A stretch of DNA of 64,000 bases from Kitagawia praeruptora (lineage: Eukaryota > Streptophyta > Magnoliopsida > Apiales > Apiaceae), in contig CM075346.1 in assembly GCA_037693485.1 (NCBI GenBank), positions 51,878,001 through 51,942,000 on the forward strand, in the 5' to 3' direction. Within the stretch, counting starts at the first letter, position 1; each line of letters opens with the position of its first letter. Positions 22,406 through 36,031 of this stretch are shown here, piece by piece. The position numbers were made by a program, and so were the translations under genes. The notes beneath the pieces were generated by a model. It was not told the origin of the DNA. It searched no databases and saw only the letters and a program-made list of their open reading frames with translations.

Positions 22406-25400
22406 TAATATTAAATGTGGATTATATGAGGTGAATATTTTTTTTATGATTGAATATATATGTGACATCGTGTTTACATGCTTATTTGATGATGTATATG
22501 TGAAATGTGAGCCCGTGTATTTTTATTTGAATTTTATGATTTAAAATATATTTAAATAATGCATTATTGATCTTCTGGGAGTTTTATAAAATTAACGGAG
22601 TTATTAAAATCACGAAACCTTTTGTGATATCATTTCTGTATATTTAATTAGTTTTTAAAATTATTGAGTGAATTATTTTTGGGGTTTAAGCATTTTAAAA
22701 TGATTTTAAGAGTTTTAAAGTATTTAAACAATCGAAACTTGTAAAATTCATATTTAATTCATTTTTTATTCTAAAAATATTTTAAAAATATGTGGGTGCT
22801 CGTAATTTTATACTCTTTAGTTTGAAAATGAAAGGTTTAATTTTTCGCAAATTCTCCATTTAAATTCAATTTTCAAAAGCTATTTAATTGGTTTTAAAAT
22901 TGTTTTTCAGCTGGGAGTTACTAATGTGCCCCTGTGCTTTAAATCCCTAATTCAGCTATTTTCCCCAAATTGAGTATCACAATCTGTGTTTGTAGAAGTC
23001 TCTCGAACTCTCTCCTGAGTTCTCAATGTCTCCCTCATCCATTCTCTCTTTCAACCTCTCAATATCTCTCGCACTCTCCTCTCCCCTCTCCTCTCTCGCA
23101 CGACCTCTCTCTCCTCTCTTTCCCTCTACCTTTTCTCTTCAATCAACTCTGGTGTGTGCGTGTATGGATTTCAGTGGTGTGTGTATATATACGGGGTGTG
23201 TATGTTTGTTGCTGGGTTGTTTGTGCCGAGTAGGGGTTTTAGTTAAATAATGGATGTGAATAAGTCGTTGGTTATATGTTTGTGGGTGTGCTTGCAGTCG
23301 TATGTACGGCAGGAGCAGTGGGTGTGTTTGTATCCGAGATGGGTTTGGTCGTGTGAAGTTCCTGTGTGTGTACGCTGACTGAAATTGCTGGGTATGTGCT
23401 GCGTTGGATTGTGTGGTTAAGACTAATGGCTGGGTTTTACTGATTATTTCCCCTCCCCTGTACTTGTTGTTTCATTGTTGTGATGTGGGTGTGTTGCAGT
23501 TAGTGTGTATGGCTGAAAGAATAGTTCGGATTTGAGGCTTTTAGGATTTGTTTTGACTGGATTGTGGTTCGTAGAGTTAACTGTTGTACAGTTGGGTATT
23601 GTTGATCTTTAATTGTTCAATTGTCTGAGATATATAGTGATTAATAATTTTGATTACTTAATTTTGTGATTAATTCAATGAGATCGTGCAGTGTGTTTGA
23701 GTGATTTGGAGTATTGTGTGTTGCTTAAATTAAGTTGTTTGTGTAAGGTAGAGTTATAATCTGAATTTTTGATTTAATAATCTAGGAATCTTGTTCATAT
23801 AAATAGTGATGGTTTTAAATTGATGTATAGATGGCAAATTCTGGAAATTATGTGATGATAGTATATATGGTTGAGTTGTTTAAGCTGTATGTGAGTGTAG
23901 TGTGTTTTAATTCAAATTTTTTGTCTTAGTAGAATGATAATATGTATAAATGTAATTGTTTAGTGATAATTTGGACAATGTGATGATTGTGTATAATTAA
24001 TTTCAAATTTAATGATGTATTAGGGTAATTGAGTATGATCATTAGATTTCTCAGAAGTTTATTTCAGTTTAATAAATTGAAAGGTGACGTTAAAATGTGA
24101 TGTGATCTCGAACACTCTTATTTAGGTGATTGTGAATTGTTAGTTGATAAGGGTATGATTTGAGCATGTACTTTGCCATACAGAGTTGATTGTTCCAACT
24201 AAAGGTATTAAAGAGTTTTAAATATGTAGTTAAGTAGATAGATGGTTTCTCAACTTCGAAGTTGTCTTGTTTTATTTGATTTGAATTTTATGTATGATGA
24301 TATTGTAATCTTGAGTAGTCAGGATTATACAGTCATTGGTGGACTACTTGTTAAGGACTGAATGTCGATTTCTGAAACATGTATGCGAATAGTAATTGTG
24401 AGTTGATTTAACATTTAAAGGTAGTATTGAATGTTTGATTTCTTATTGATGTCGGGTCGGCTGTATTTCGACAGGATAGGTGATATTGCGAAGGTGGTGA
24501 TGTCGAAATTTTGTTGGAATTAATTTATAAATCTTATAGTATTTCAATAAGAATTACTTGTACATCAATGTTATATACATGTTATAAGGTATAAGAGTAA
24601 GTTGATAATACTTGCTAAGTGCCTATGTGATTTATATGGTTATATGGTATTATTTTAAGAATATGATCGGTATGAACTATATGTGTTAATTGTAAAGCGT
24701 TATAGGACGCGTTTGGGTAGAACGAGATTAGACGGTTATAGTATAACCGTATTGAAGTAGTACTCTACCTGTATGTAGGTACGAATGGGAGGCCGACTTA
24801 GAGCCAGCACACGTGTAGATGGACTAGCGCACGTGTAGATGGACTATTGAGGAAAGGAGATAATTATCAAAATTGACGAGTGTGTTCGTATAGAAGCTGA
24901 CAAGTGATAGAGGAAAGATGGATGTGTGATCGAATAAAGGCCAAGGTATAAAGAAGTGGAGACTGATGTAAAGTGAGTAAAGAATTGAGATATTGGAAAT
25001 GGAAACTTTGTGTGTTGAGGCAAGTATACTATTCCTCACTTATCGTTCAAGTGATGTGAATTCTCCTATGTTATTTATATATGTTCTTTTGAATCCTTTC
25101 TTGCAAGCGTTTATTTCCTTCATATTTATTTTAAATAATGTGAACCTGTTCTGTTAATTATACGATGTTTCTTCCAAATCATTTTGTTAGTGCCTAAACT
25201 CTTCATTTTTATTGCCAGTGACATTTTCTTCTAATAATTTACAAACACTCATTCTCAAATTATTCTATCATTGTTAATTTTCCTCACCTATCATTCAGGT
25301 GTTGATTTCTTTTAAAATCATTTTATTTCAATATTCCTTGTTTATGCTAATATTCTTCAAAGTATGTTTTTCCTTCAAATTATTGTAAACTAATTCGAGG

Positions 25401-27052
25401 TTTATACTGTTGTTGAGGCATGTGTTGCTCAGTGACAGTTAAAGCCAAGAATGAATTGAGATCTTCTTAATTATTCAAACTCATTATTGTCAGGCCGGTT
25501 CTGGCAGCTAAAGCCTATGAGTGTTTAGCAGACAAGAGTGGGACTTTGTGTAATTTGGAATTTCTTATATCTTCTTTTGAACTTCAAATTTTCTTTAATC
25601 CATTATTCCTTATAGATTGCTGTTGAAATTATAAAATCTTGATAATTGATTTGTTCCTTAATTATTAATGTTTCCCCTATTGGTATATGATTCTGCTTTG
25701 CTGTATCATAGCATGCTTAGTTTAATCTTATTGCTTTGTCGTTTATGAACCTTTATATCACATGCTTCCCTGAATCTTAAATTTATTGTTGTGTTGTTTA
25801 TAATTCTTCATATCAATTGCTTCCCTGAACCTCAGTCTTTTATAATGGAAAATGAAAATGGCTTAAATAAATTAAAAATGTTTTTAAAATTCCTTATACT
25901 AGGCTGATCTGTTATCAGTGAGTATAAAGGATTAAAAAGTGAATTGTTTTAATTGTTAATAAACTTGTTTATGGATTGGAGAAGCGTAAGAGGCTAGGGT
26001 GGTCCTAGTCCAGCACTTTTATTTAGCGTAAGAGGCTAGGGTGGTCCTAGTCCAGCATTAAAGGCCAATGTGTTGCCTAATTGGGAACCCAATTTCAAGG
26101 TCCAGAGGGACTTCGTGTCCGGTATGGGGACTTTACGTGGCTGATCACCAGTATTGTCCGTAGTCGTGAAAAAAAAAACTCCAATCAACTGAAATGATTT
26201 TTTTTTTTTAAAAAGGTTTTATGAAAAGTATGTTCCAAAGATGAAACAGTTTTAGAGAAATGAATGTTTTGATAAGATATATATGTTTCAAGGTAAATGG
26301 TTATTGGTTTCGAAATTGTACTCAGTAAAATAATGGGATTAAGGATGGATAGAAGTTTCCTATTTATTCCCTTCTCGAGTAACATTGTACGTGAAAGGGG
26401 AGTAAGAATGATTGTGGACTTTCTTGATATTCTTTTTCTCAAAGTTTTATCTGAGGCAACGATGGTTTGTAGTAAATGGAAAATTTTTACTCTATGATGG
26501 AAATTGATTGATCTTTTGAGATAAAGTATTCATTGATATTGTTCATCAATGAATTATCGTAATATCGTTGTTTCACTATATTATTAATTTGCTGAGCGTT
26601 CTTTGGCTCACTCTTGCTTTGTTTTACCTAACCCTTTGCAGTTGGGTTTAATGATGATCTACTACATTTATCCCTGCGAATGAGAGCGATGAGGCACTCT
26701 ATACAGGATAGATTTCGGAGCTAGAGCGGGCAAGTACAAATTGAGATTGAGCTACGAATTAGATGGTATAGAAATTTGTATTAGAGCAGAGATGGAAGTT
26801 GTAATAATTTGTATTGATTAGATTCCTGTTTCATACCATAACCTGGAATCGATCCTCGGTGAGGAATCGTTGGTGTATTAAGTTTTAATTGTTTTGGTTA
26901 AATTGGAATTTGGTTTGGATTGAAATACAGGTGGATAGTCCGAGTCCGATTTACGAATACGTCAAGCCAAAATTTTCTAAGATTCCCCTGTCTCAAAGTC
27001 TATTTTATTATAAAATTTATATTTTTCAGTATTGGGAAGTCGGGACGTTACA
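22329..27052 (+). mobile_element. Solo LTR of a long-LTR gypsy element (4.7 kb)
   Basis: It begins TATAACGCCCCAGAAAT (TG mutated to TA) and ends GGGACGTTACA, with TTCGT duplications at 22324-22328 and 27053-27057. It interrupts the Tat-like protease at the end of its frame. Inside are an ATT microsatellite (22350-22405), a CT-rich tract (about 23000-23140) that looks like a leader, two 20-bp units around CACGTGTAGATGGACTA (24800-24846), and a repeated AGCGTAAGAGGCTAGGGTGG (about 25983 and 26026). No coding sequence is recognisable, so I call it LTR-only. Confidence 0.8.
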
Positions 27053-27764
27053 TTCGTGCCATCTTCTGATCACCCTTTTGTTCTTCCACACCATTCTTGG
27101 TTGGAAACTTGATCTTCATGTGATAAGTTGAGGCCACAACCTTAAAAGCGTGGAGTCCACTCCTCCCGAGGATGCCATTGTAGGTGGAAGACGCTTTGAT
27201 AACCAAAAAGTTTAGCATCTGAGTGGCCTCTATTGGCTTCTGTCCGATGGTGATGGGCAACTGAATAGTTCCCTCAACTTTAGATTCTACTCCATTGGAC
27301 CCGTATATAGGAGTGTTGGAGGGGGTCAGTTGAGAGTCGTTATAACCCATCTTCATAAAGGCCTCATGGAACAGAATGTCCACCGAAGCTTCATTGTCTA
27401 TCAAGACTCGTTTCACCTCCGAATTTCGAATTATGGGAGTTATGACCAGCGGATCATCATGGGTAAACTTCACCCCTTCTAAGTCTGAATCATCAAATCC
27501 AATAGCTACTTCAGTCCTTGTACATTTCGGTGCTTATCCAACGATATGCATTACTTCTCGGGCATATGCCTTTCGAGAGTTCCCTATTGCCCTGGCCAAC
27601 GTTTGGCCTCTTGAGATCATGTTGACTACTAGCCCTCGGGGCTGTAGGTTGCGATCGCGATCGTCACCCACTTTATCATAATCCCTTCTTTGATCACCAC
27701 GACCTTCACCCTTAGTGAAGTGGCTCAGTTTTCCTCTACGGATCAAAAACTCAATCTCATCTTT
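27053..27764 (-). pseudogene. Tat-like gag end and aspartic protease
   Basis: From the right: DEIEFLIRRGKLSHFTK (end of Gag), then HDDPLVITPIIRNSEVKRVL with the protease active site as VLIDNEASVDILF (normally DxGAS, here DNEAS), and STYNGILGRSGLHAF (the ILGR flap region). The mutated DNEAS suggests loss of activity. The LINE insertion at 27765 separates it from the rest of gag (34234 onward), with ATCTTT repeated at both sides. Confidence 0.85.
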
Positions 27765-30320
27765 AAGTGACTAACTGAAGCAGTGAGTCACTTTCAGAAC
27801 CTGTTCTCAGATAATCTCTCTAATTATCCAGGCATTGACAATCTTAGACCCTTGGTTTCAAAGAGGATCACTGAATCCCAGGCCCAGATGTTATTGATAA
27901 AGGCCACGGATGAGGAAATTTATAATGTTCTCAAATCAATGAAAAGGAATAAAGCCCCAGACCCCGATGGATTTAATGTTAATTTTTTCATCGCTACATG
28001 GGAGATTGTTGGGAGAGATTTCTTAAACGTAGTCCACTACTTCCTTGATTCTGGGCACTTGCCTCACTACATAAATGCTACTACTCTTGCTCTCATTCCC
28101 AAGTCAAGCTATCCTTCTACCTTTAAAGATTCCAGGCCGATATCTTGCTGTAATACGATCTACAAATGCCTGTCGAAACTCATTGCAAAGAGATTAAGTC
28201 ACACTCTCCCTCCCCTTGTGGATAAGGCCCAAGCTGCATTTGTTAAGGGGCGTGGCATATCAGATAATATCTTAATGGCGCAGCAGGTTCTACATTGCTA
28301 CAATTCTTTTACAGGGCCACCTAAAGCCACTTTTAAGATGGACTTACACAAAGCTTTCGACTCATGCCACTGGCAATTTATCATTGATGTTCTAATTCTT
28401 CGGGGCTATCCTCTTCATTTTGTTAACTGGATTAGATCTTGTATTTCAACGCCCCGATTCAGTGTCAAAATTAATGGAGAAGTAGAAGGGTACTTTGCTG
28501 GTGCTAGAGGTATTCGGCAAGGAGATCCGTTCTCGCCTTTATTGTTTGTCATAATCATGGATGTCCTCTCAGAATTTCTGAGTAATTTACAAGAGAATTC
28601 AGAGTTTAGTTATCAGCACAAGTTTGATGTCATTAAACTTAATCACCTTTGCTTTGCTGATGACCTTGTTCTTTTCTGCAAAGGTGAAAAGCAGTCGATT
28701 GTGCCTCTCATGGAAGCTCTAAACAGGTTCTACAACTTCTCTAGCCTCAAAGCAAACCCTCATAAAAGCACGTGCTATCTTTCAAACCCCCCACATGGGC
28801 TTCAAGCATGGATCTATGAGTCTTACGGCATTTCTGGGGGAACTTTGCCAGCAAAATTCCTGGAAGTTCCTCTAATAACTCAGAAACTATCTAAGTCTGA
28901 TTGCCAGCCTCTCATTGCAAAGATAACTAGCAGAATTGACTCCTGGACGTCAAAGTTTCTTTCTTTTACGGGTCGGCTCCAACTGATTAATTCAGTTCTT
29001 CATGCTATCTACTCTTATTGGTGTGCTCACTTTCTCCTGCCCAAAGGTATTTTAAACCACATTCAATCTCTCCTCTCTCGGTTTCTTTGGAATGGAAGCT
29101 CGAGTTCAAACTCAAAAGCAAAAGCTGCTTGGAACATCATTACTCTCCCTAAGGAAGAGGGTGGCCTGGGGATAAAGGATGCTCACGAATGGAATAAGGG
29201 TCACATTCTTAAGCACTTGATCGCGATTATAAACCCATACTCAACTTCCTTATGGGTTGATCATCGTTATGGGTAGTGAAAAAACCAAGTAAATGCTCCT
29301 GGATTTTGAGAAAGGTTTTAGACCTTCGTGAGATTGCTATACAGCATGTTACTTACGCCATTGGTGATGGTCGTACTACCTCCTTTTGGTTCGATCCCTC
29401 GTACAATGGCAGACCTATATGCACATCTACAAATGATCCTATCATCTCTCAAAGTGGTCTTGATGTTTCTCTGAAAGTTTCTTCGATCCTATCGACCTCA
29501 GGATGGGTCCTTCCTACCTCTAATTACCATCAAATGCTAGTTTGGAGGCAGATTTTCCAGCATAATCTTCCTTTCAATCTTGATAACGGAGATGGGATTC
29601 TGTGGGATGGCACTCAAGCAAAATCTTTAAAAATTTCAAACCTTTGGCAAACAATCAGGAACAGAGGCACTGTAGTTCCTTGGGCTTCGATTATTTGGCA
29701 CAAGCTTTATGTTCCCAGATTCTCATGTCATCACTGGTTAATCCAACATGGGAGAGTGCACACCCTTTCCAAACTTAAGGAGTTTGGCACTGTGCAGAAT
29801 GATAGCTGCTACTTTTGTATAAATGGCTCGGAGACTATTTCTCATTTATTCCTGGAGTGTCCTTTCACTCAGCATGTGTTCCGGCAAATTACTGCTGGTA
29901 AATGCTCTTCTCTTCCCCCTCACTGGAATTGGTGGCAAGCAGACTTGAGGGGTTTGCAAAACAATGACATTTTTGGCACAATTCGGGTTCTAATTTTTCA
30001 AGTAGGGGCCTACTATATGTGGAGAGAGAGGAACAATAGATTCCACTCTGATGAAATTTCGAATCCTAATCAGCTGGCATCCCATTGTAATGAGATAATT
30101 TCGGCAAGATTGCAAGAATCGAGGTGGTTTATGAAAGAAAGTGAAGAGCATAACTCTCTACAAGCTTTGGATTAGTCTTAATTAGATTTATAGTTCTTGT
30201 AGCCCATCGTGGTTTTCGTTGACAAGGGGTATGCCCCCCGAGTCTTTGAGTTTCTATTTAACTCTCCCTTTTATATATTTTTCTTTTAATGCAAAAAAAA
30301 TTTTTAAGCAAAAAAAAATA
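27765..30320 (+). mobile_element. 5'-truncated L1-type LINE
   Basis: It starts inside the RT domain (endonuclease lost) and ends in A-rich sequence at about 30290-30320. ATCTTT at 27759-27764 recurs at 34234-34239 beyond the later insertions, giving a plausible target duplication. Orientation is opposite to the host Tat-like element. Confidence 0.85.
27783..30178 (+). pseudogene. LINE reverse transcriptase and zinc-binding C-terminus
   Basis: A long open frame (27783-29276) carries LINE RT blocks: KRNKAPDPDGFNVNFF, ALIPKSSYPSTFKDSRPISC, KAQAAFVKGRGISDNI, FKMDLHKAFDSCHWQF, GIRQGDPFSPLLFVI and the catalytic FADDLVLF. A stop at 29274-29276 shifts the rest into another frame (to 30175), which holds the zf-RVT region (CYFCINGSETISHLFLECPF). 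There is no RNase H domain at the C-terminus, unlike the LINE at 43987-56127, so the two belong to different L1 groups. Confidence 0.9.
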
Positions 30321-30840
30321 ATCTCAAAATGCTCATTAAAGTGGAGGGCTAGTATCAAATTGCACACTCTAGTTATCGGCATCTCATGTATACCATTATA
30401 GTTGTAAGTAATGTCAACAACGTCCTGTTCAAAAAATAAAAGTAATTTTTTGTTGATTCTACACTTTGTTTTTGAATGTTACCGCAACCAAATGAAAAGT
30501 TATTAAATTCTAGCATTTTAGATAACATATTTAGAATTTAAAAAGTTTATTTACTATTTATTTTTAATTAAAACAAGGAAAATGGCTATAAAATTAAAAA
30601 TAAATAGTAAATGATTTTTAAAAAATCTAAATATATTATTTGAAATAGTAGAATTTATCAATATTTCATTTGGTTGATATAGCATTTAAGAAAAATATGC
30701 AGAATTAACAAAAGATTATTTTTAGTTTTCGAACACAACGTTGCTATCATTACTTGCAACTATAATGGTGTACATGAGATGCCGATAACTTGAGTGAACA
30801 ATTTGATACTAACCCTCCACTTCAGTGAGCATTTTGAGAT
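30321..30840. mobile_element. Fold-back MITE, about 520 bp
   Basis: The first ~105 bp (ATCTCAAAATGCTCATTAAA...) are the near-exact reverse complement of the last ~105 bp (...GTGAGCATTTTGAGAT). The inverted similarity continues inward, so almost the whole element could fold on itself. It sits against the LINE's A-rich 3' end on the left and a solo LTR on the right. No target duplication can be fixed, so I do not assign a superfamily. Confidence 0.88.
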
Positions 30841-30844
30841 TTAG

Positions 30845-33800
30845 TGTGACAGCCCCAAATCCGGGGTCATGAATCTGGGCCATCACGGACCAACTTCCAT
30901 TCAAAATCAATATCTCTTGGGTTTTTTTTTTATAATTAATACTTATGCAATTGACCCCACAGTAATACACACACACACACCAGTCATATGCTCAGAGAAC
31001 AACATTCACCATAATAAAAGTTTAGAGTTAAACAGCTATTACAAACCCAGAATCATACTTAAACACATTGCTGAATAATACTTCGACATGAAGCATTTCA
31101 ACAGTCAAAAGTTATTACACCAACTTACACACTTAATGTACACAATCTATCAATACCCAACCGTCCGATAGCTACCTCGGAAAGCGTTGCCAACACTGTC
31201 TCAAAAGTTCGTCTTTCTCGTACCCTCTTGCGGGGTGTAGTACGAAGTATCGGCGTACCTAGCTGTATATAGATAAGTTGCAAGAGTGAGCTATAATAGC
31301 TCAGCAAGATAATATTGTAATCTAGAATTTAAAATATAACCAAGTATACATATATTTACATATGTAAGTGGTAACTAATTATGAACTTTAGGGGAGAATA
31401 AAACTCTTATTTAATAATACATCATCCACTTAATATTATAAGAAAGAAATCTAGGATAATACAGTATCAGTTTCTCTTCTTAATAATATACAATCAATTT
31501 GACCTTTCCAGGTAATATTCCAAGGTAATATGAATACTTGAATAAATCTCTCACTAGCACCTTATCATTTCCTTCTTATGCAACAATTTATACATTAATA
31601 TAAAATCAGTTTCTCTTCATCTATGACAATAATTCCATCTTTCATATCATTTTCTCTTTTCAGTATACTCATCTGGCTTTGTCATTTATTCTTTATTCAA
31701 TATTGTAGGGGTTTTCACTATTGCCGAATACGTGAGGCACGATGATCAGTCGCCCTCCGTATCCGTCCCTTTTTACTACCGGTAGAAGGAGGAAGGTCCA
31801 CCACTACATCCCCCTGGAGGAAGGTACACCACTACATCCTCCTTCGGCAACTCTTGGGCCAAATTAAAATATTGATTGCTGGACTGTGCAGCACACAGCC
31901 TCTTACGCTTTTTATTGCTATCCCCCTTTTTGACAAATCGTTATTCTGCTTACTAAATATCATTCCACATTTCCATTTTCCCACTTTCATTTCCACATAT
32001 CATTTACTCATCTCATTTCCATTCTCGCACATTATTTCTATAAAATATATACATAACATAATACTTTGATTATGATTCAAACATCTCTTTTATATTCAAG
32101 AATTCAAATATGCTTTTATATCCATAACATATTCCGTCTACTTAAAAAGTAGTAATTAATAATCAAATAATATTTATAATACCACTAACACTAAAAAGAA
32201 TATTTTTAATATAGTATTATAAAACATATAACCCTGGATAACAACTGATAACATTTTCTTCCATACCTCTTTAGTTTCCCAAAATCAAGGAAATATGTTC
32301 TTTGCAACATAACAACAATATCATCATATATATATATATTCCATAATGTCATTTTTATTCCAAGGATAAGTAATCTTCAAAGTAGGGATAGAAAAATCTT
32401 GCCTCTGTTCCGGTATCCTGACAGTAAGGCTGGTCCCTCTTCCGGAGTTTCTATAAACATAAACGGACCATCGTTAGAATACCACATTTCTTACTCACTA
32501 CACTCTTGTATAATAAGACCCTTTACACTTCAATATATGTTTAACGTATCATTATTACCCCAAAGGTTCAAGAACTTAACCAGTTATAAGCTCAATCGAA
32601 GTTTCAGTGGTTTTTCACCATTTTCCCTAACGACCACACTTAACTGTAAAAATCCCCATAAATTATAGATTTCGACTTTTACTACAAGGTCAACTGGAAA
32701 TGTCTCTTTGACTACCCTACCATATTATCCCAAAGTTTCATAATTTTTAAAAATGTCTAAGTAGGTTGATCATAGCCTCAAAGTTGATACATTTACATTT
32801 TCTCGGTTACCGAACGTCTTTCACTAAAACTGACTTTTCTCCTAAACCGTACATCAGATTTTAACGTACCTTATATCAAAACGATCTATGAACTAAGCTC
32901 TATCATCTCATGGTCCCTTAGTGTGCTGGACAGTAACCTACCGTGTGTGCACAGTTGCTAAAAACAGGGCAGTTTTCCGGTTTAACGAAAATCGGACATT
33001 ATAACGGCTATAATTTCATACTTTCCATATTTTAACCACTCCAAAACCATCATTCCATACTCAATCCAAACCCTACACCATGTGGACTACATTCCAGCCA
33101 TGGTTACTAGTTCACATCACAAATCTCATATCAAATCCAACCATTCATAACACATATTCATCATAAGCTTTACATTAACAACACTTAACTACTAATCACT
33201 TCAATATCTACCATAAATACAAAAGGGCAAGGGTTGTTATACCTCTTTGAAGCTTGAATAACACTTAATAATCCTTAATAATCCTTGGACACACCTTGAA
33301 CAACCTTGAATTAGCTTGGATTAACTAAAGGAGCCATTAAAACAAAGTTAATACTAAGATTTCACTATTCATCAAGCAACTTTGGGAATTTCTTTACCTT
33401 ACTAAATAATGATGGATGGCTATGAAACTTTGTAAATCTCTCTTTCTATCCTCCAAGGAGCTCCATGAATTATCTCTTGATTTTATGTTGAAGCTAGCTA
33501 GGGTTTTGAATTTTTTTTTTCTTTTTCTATGGTTTTTGCCGAATGGAATGTAAGAGAAAGGGGGAGAGATTTTTTTTGTTGCTTTTTGTTCTATCTCATC
33601 TTAATCTTGGCTAATCTAGTGTCTTGTGGAAGCTTGGTGATTTTTACAAGGTTAAAAGACTAATTTACCCCTTAAACTTTGGATTAGTGGAATGTGACAT
33701 CATATACATGACCTCATTATTCTCTTTTTCTTGATTTTTCCCAAGTAATTTGCTACTAATTCTTATAAATGATAATGTGGTATGTATCCTTGTTATATTA

Positions 33801-34224
33801 TTAATCTTGGTTGCTTGGTTTCCATACTCGTCTAATTGTGATTCGTTTCGAGTATACCTCATTATCTCAGTGGTTTTGAAACCATTTAACAATCCAAATT
33901 CCATTGGTATTCTCTTAACTTAATAATCCCTTGGTTAAATCTAAATTCACTAATTCCTCAATATATAATTCTTATAATGTTTCCATGCTCCTTAATGTCC
34001 AATAGAAGCTTATTCGAAATCAAAATCCTCAAAATCCATGTTTCAGGAATTTCTGAAATCTATCGTCATTTCGAGTCACTTAATTTCATTGTACAACACT
34101 AATATGGTTTCTATTTATTCAATTTCCATTTCCAGTATAGGGTACCTACACACCATTTTCCTAAATCCTCGAAATTTACTATTCATGTAACCACTGTAGC
34201 ATTACTGAAGTTAGGGTTATTACA
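30845..34224 (+). mobile_element. Solo LTR of a long-LTR gypsy element (3.4 kb)
   Basis: It begins TGTGACAGCCCCAAATCC, ends GGGTTATTACA and has TTTAG duplications at 30840-30844 and 34225-34229. Its right half resembles the Tekay-like LTRs at 2637 and 8288 (for example TTTTCTCGGTTACCGAACGT and CGTACATCAGATTTTAACGT). No interior genes are present. Confidence 0.9.
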
Positions 34225-34233
34225 TTTAGCCCC

Positions 34234-35826
34234 ATCTTTTTGAGCTGTTTGCAGTCATCTGTGTCATGGCCCACATCTTTGTGGGATCTACGATACTGAT
34301 TCTTGTTTCTTTTTGAGGGATCACCCCTGAGTGGCTTTGGCAATCGAAAATCCTTATCCTTTTCAATATCCAACAAGATTTGACTCCTAGGAGTGTTCAA
34401 CCTTGTGTACTCAGCAAACCTCGGTCCTAGAGCAGAATCGGAGTTCTTGCTTGTTCGGGGATACTTATCCCTAGCATCATACTCCTCCTCTGTCATTCGC
34501 TTCTTAGAGTTCCCGTTTCCACCACTTTCGGTAGAGACCACTTTCTTCCTCATGCCTTCCTCAACCTTTATGTACTTGCTTGCCTTTTTTTGGAGCTTAG
34601 TCATGCTCTCAGGGGGATGCTTTACTAACGACATCTGAAAGAAAACATTCAACGTCCAATTCTCCAAGGCTATCATAGCTACTTTGTTTTCCAGATCAGG
34701 GATGTTCTGGTGAAGCGTTTGAGATAATCCCTTAGGCTTTCATTCCTCCATTGTTTCACCTACATGAGGAATACAGAGCTCTTCTCATGGACTCTTCCGC
34801 TAACAAATTGATAAAAGCCGTGCTCAGTTCCTTGAATGTGCCGATCGAGTTTGCGGGCAAACGACTATACCATCCTTGAGCCATGCCCACCAGGGTTTGA
34901 GGGAACACCCTACACTTGAGAGCGTCACTAGTAGGCTAGAAAGCAGTGCGTTCGGGAATGTCCTTACATGGTTTGCGGGATCGCCCGTTCCATCATAAGC
35001 CTTTATAGTAGGCATCTTAAACTTTCTGGAGATGTGAGCATTCATCGCCTCCTCAGTGAATGGGGGTGTGGGATCATTAGGATCTCCAAGTTGCATCAAA
35101 TCTTGAGGATCACCCTTGGGGACTTCTGCCCTTGTAGTTCTACCTTTTGGGGCCTCAGCCCTTCTCTCTCTCCTCGAAGGTCTCTCCAAATTAACAAAGG
35201 GAATCTCTCCTCCTGACCTCGGAGGGGGTTGGTTCTGGCACTGTCTTTGCTGCTCCCTTTCTATATTGTTCTTCAGCTTCTGAATCTCGGCTTCATAAGC
35301 CTTGATTCTCTCAATGGCTGTCATAGGGGTCCAACATGGACTCGTCGAGTACGCCTTCTAGGCTCCTTGCTTGGATCGTCATCCTCAGTATAAGGACTAG
35401 GGAGTAGTCATAATATCCTTGATCAGGGCCCAAGCCTCTAATGTAAGGAGGGTGATACAGCTCATTTATCTGCAGGGCATGGCCACTTGGCCCAATATCT
35501 CGAGTATTCGGAGGGTAGTTAGGCAACCCCTATGGCAGATTCATACTTCTAGGGAGATCCGTAGTAGAGATCTGCACCCGCGGAGTCAGTGGATCATTGA
35601 TAAGGGGAGAGACAACCATCTAAAGAGAGTTGTTCTCCTGATTTGGGTGGACGATCATAGGTAGAGTTATCTCAGCATGGGGAGTCGTCCCTGTAGGTTG
35701 AGAAACTTGAGGTTGAGTGGTCGTCTCAGTTAATGGGGGTACATACCCTTGTTCAGTGACGGTGGGTGGAGTGGAGGTGACAGTAGTCACCTCTGTTATG
35801 ACTGGTGTTCTTCGTGTAGTTATCAT
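34234..35826 (-). pseudogene. Tat-like gag
   Basis: From the right: a poorly conserved N-terminus (MITTRRTPVITEVTTVT...), a coiled-coil-like AIERIKAYEAEIQKLKNNIE, the capsid hallmark KMPTIKAYDGTGDPANHVRTF, then MSLVKHPPESMTKLQKKASKY and a C-terminal RSHKDVGHDTDDCKQLKK. Stops at 35620, 35311 and 34824 and shifts between them show decay. The frame ends at the LINE insertion site and resumes at 27764. Confidence 0.88.
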
Positions 35827-35840
35827 GGTTGATGTTGTTG

Positions 35841-35859
35841 TCCCACAGACGGTGCCAAA
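35841..35859 (-). other. PBS region of the Tat-like element
   Basis: The minus strand reads TTTGGCACCGTCTGTGGGA directly after the 5' LTR, one base from the usual TTGGCGCCGTCTGTGG motif. Confidence 0.8.
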
Positions 35860-35996
35860 TGTTGTGGAATAAAAACGAAGGTTTTTTATTGCATCTAGGA
35901 TTCGTGCATATTTAATGCTAGAGTTGGTGAGCTTCGAGCTTTAATGGATGTTCTTGCGTTTCGAGACTGAGCGGTCCTTGCAAGATGCCTACGTAT
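35860..35996 (-). repeat. 5' LTR of the Tat-like element, inner piece
   Basis: Matches 18843-18979 and stops at ...GCCTACGTAT, where the CACTA-type insertion begins. Confidence 0.92.
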
Positions 35997-36031
35997 ACAG
36001 GTCTTGTTGTTGAGCAGACTGAGCTTTACAG

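Noticed and set aside
22970..23250. Ser/Leu-rich overlapping plus-strand frames in the 4.7-kb solo LTR
   Set aside because: They come from a CT-rich leader-like tract; no domain and no conservation evidence.
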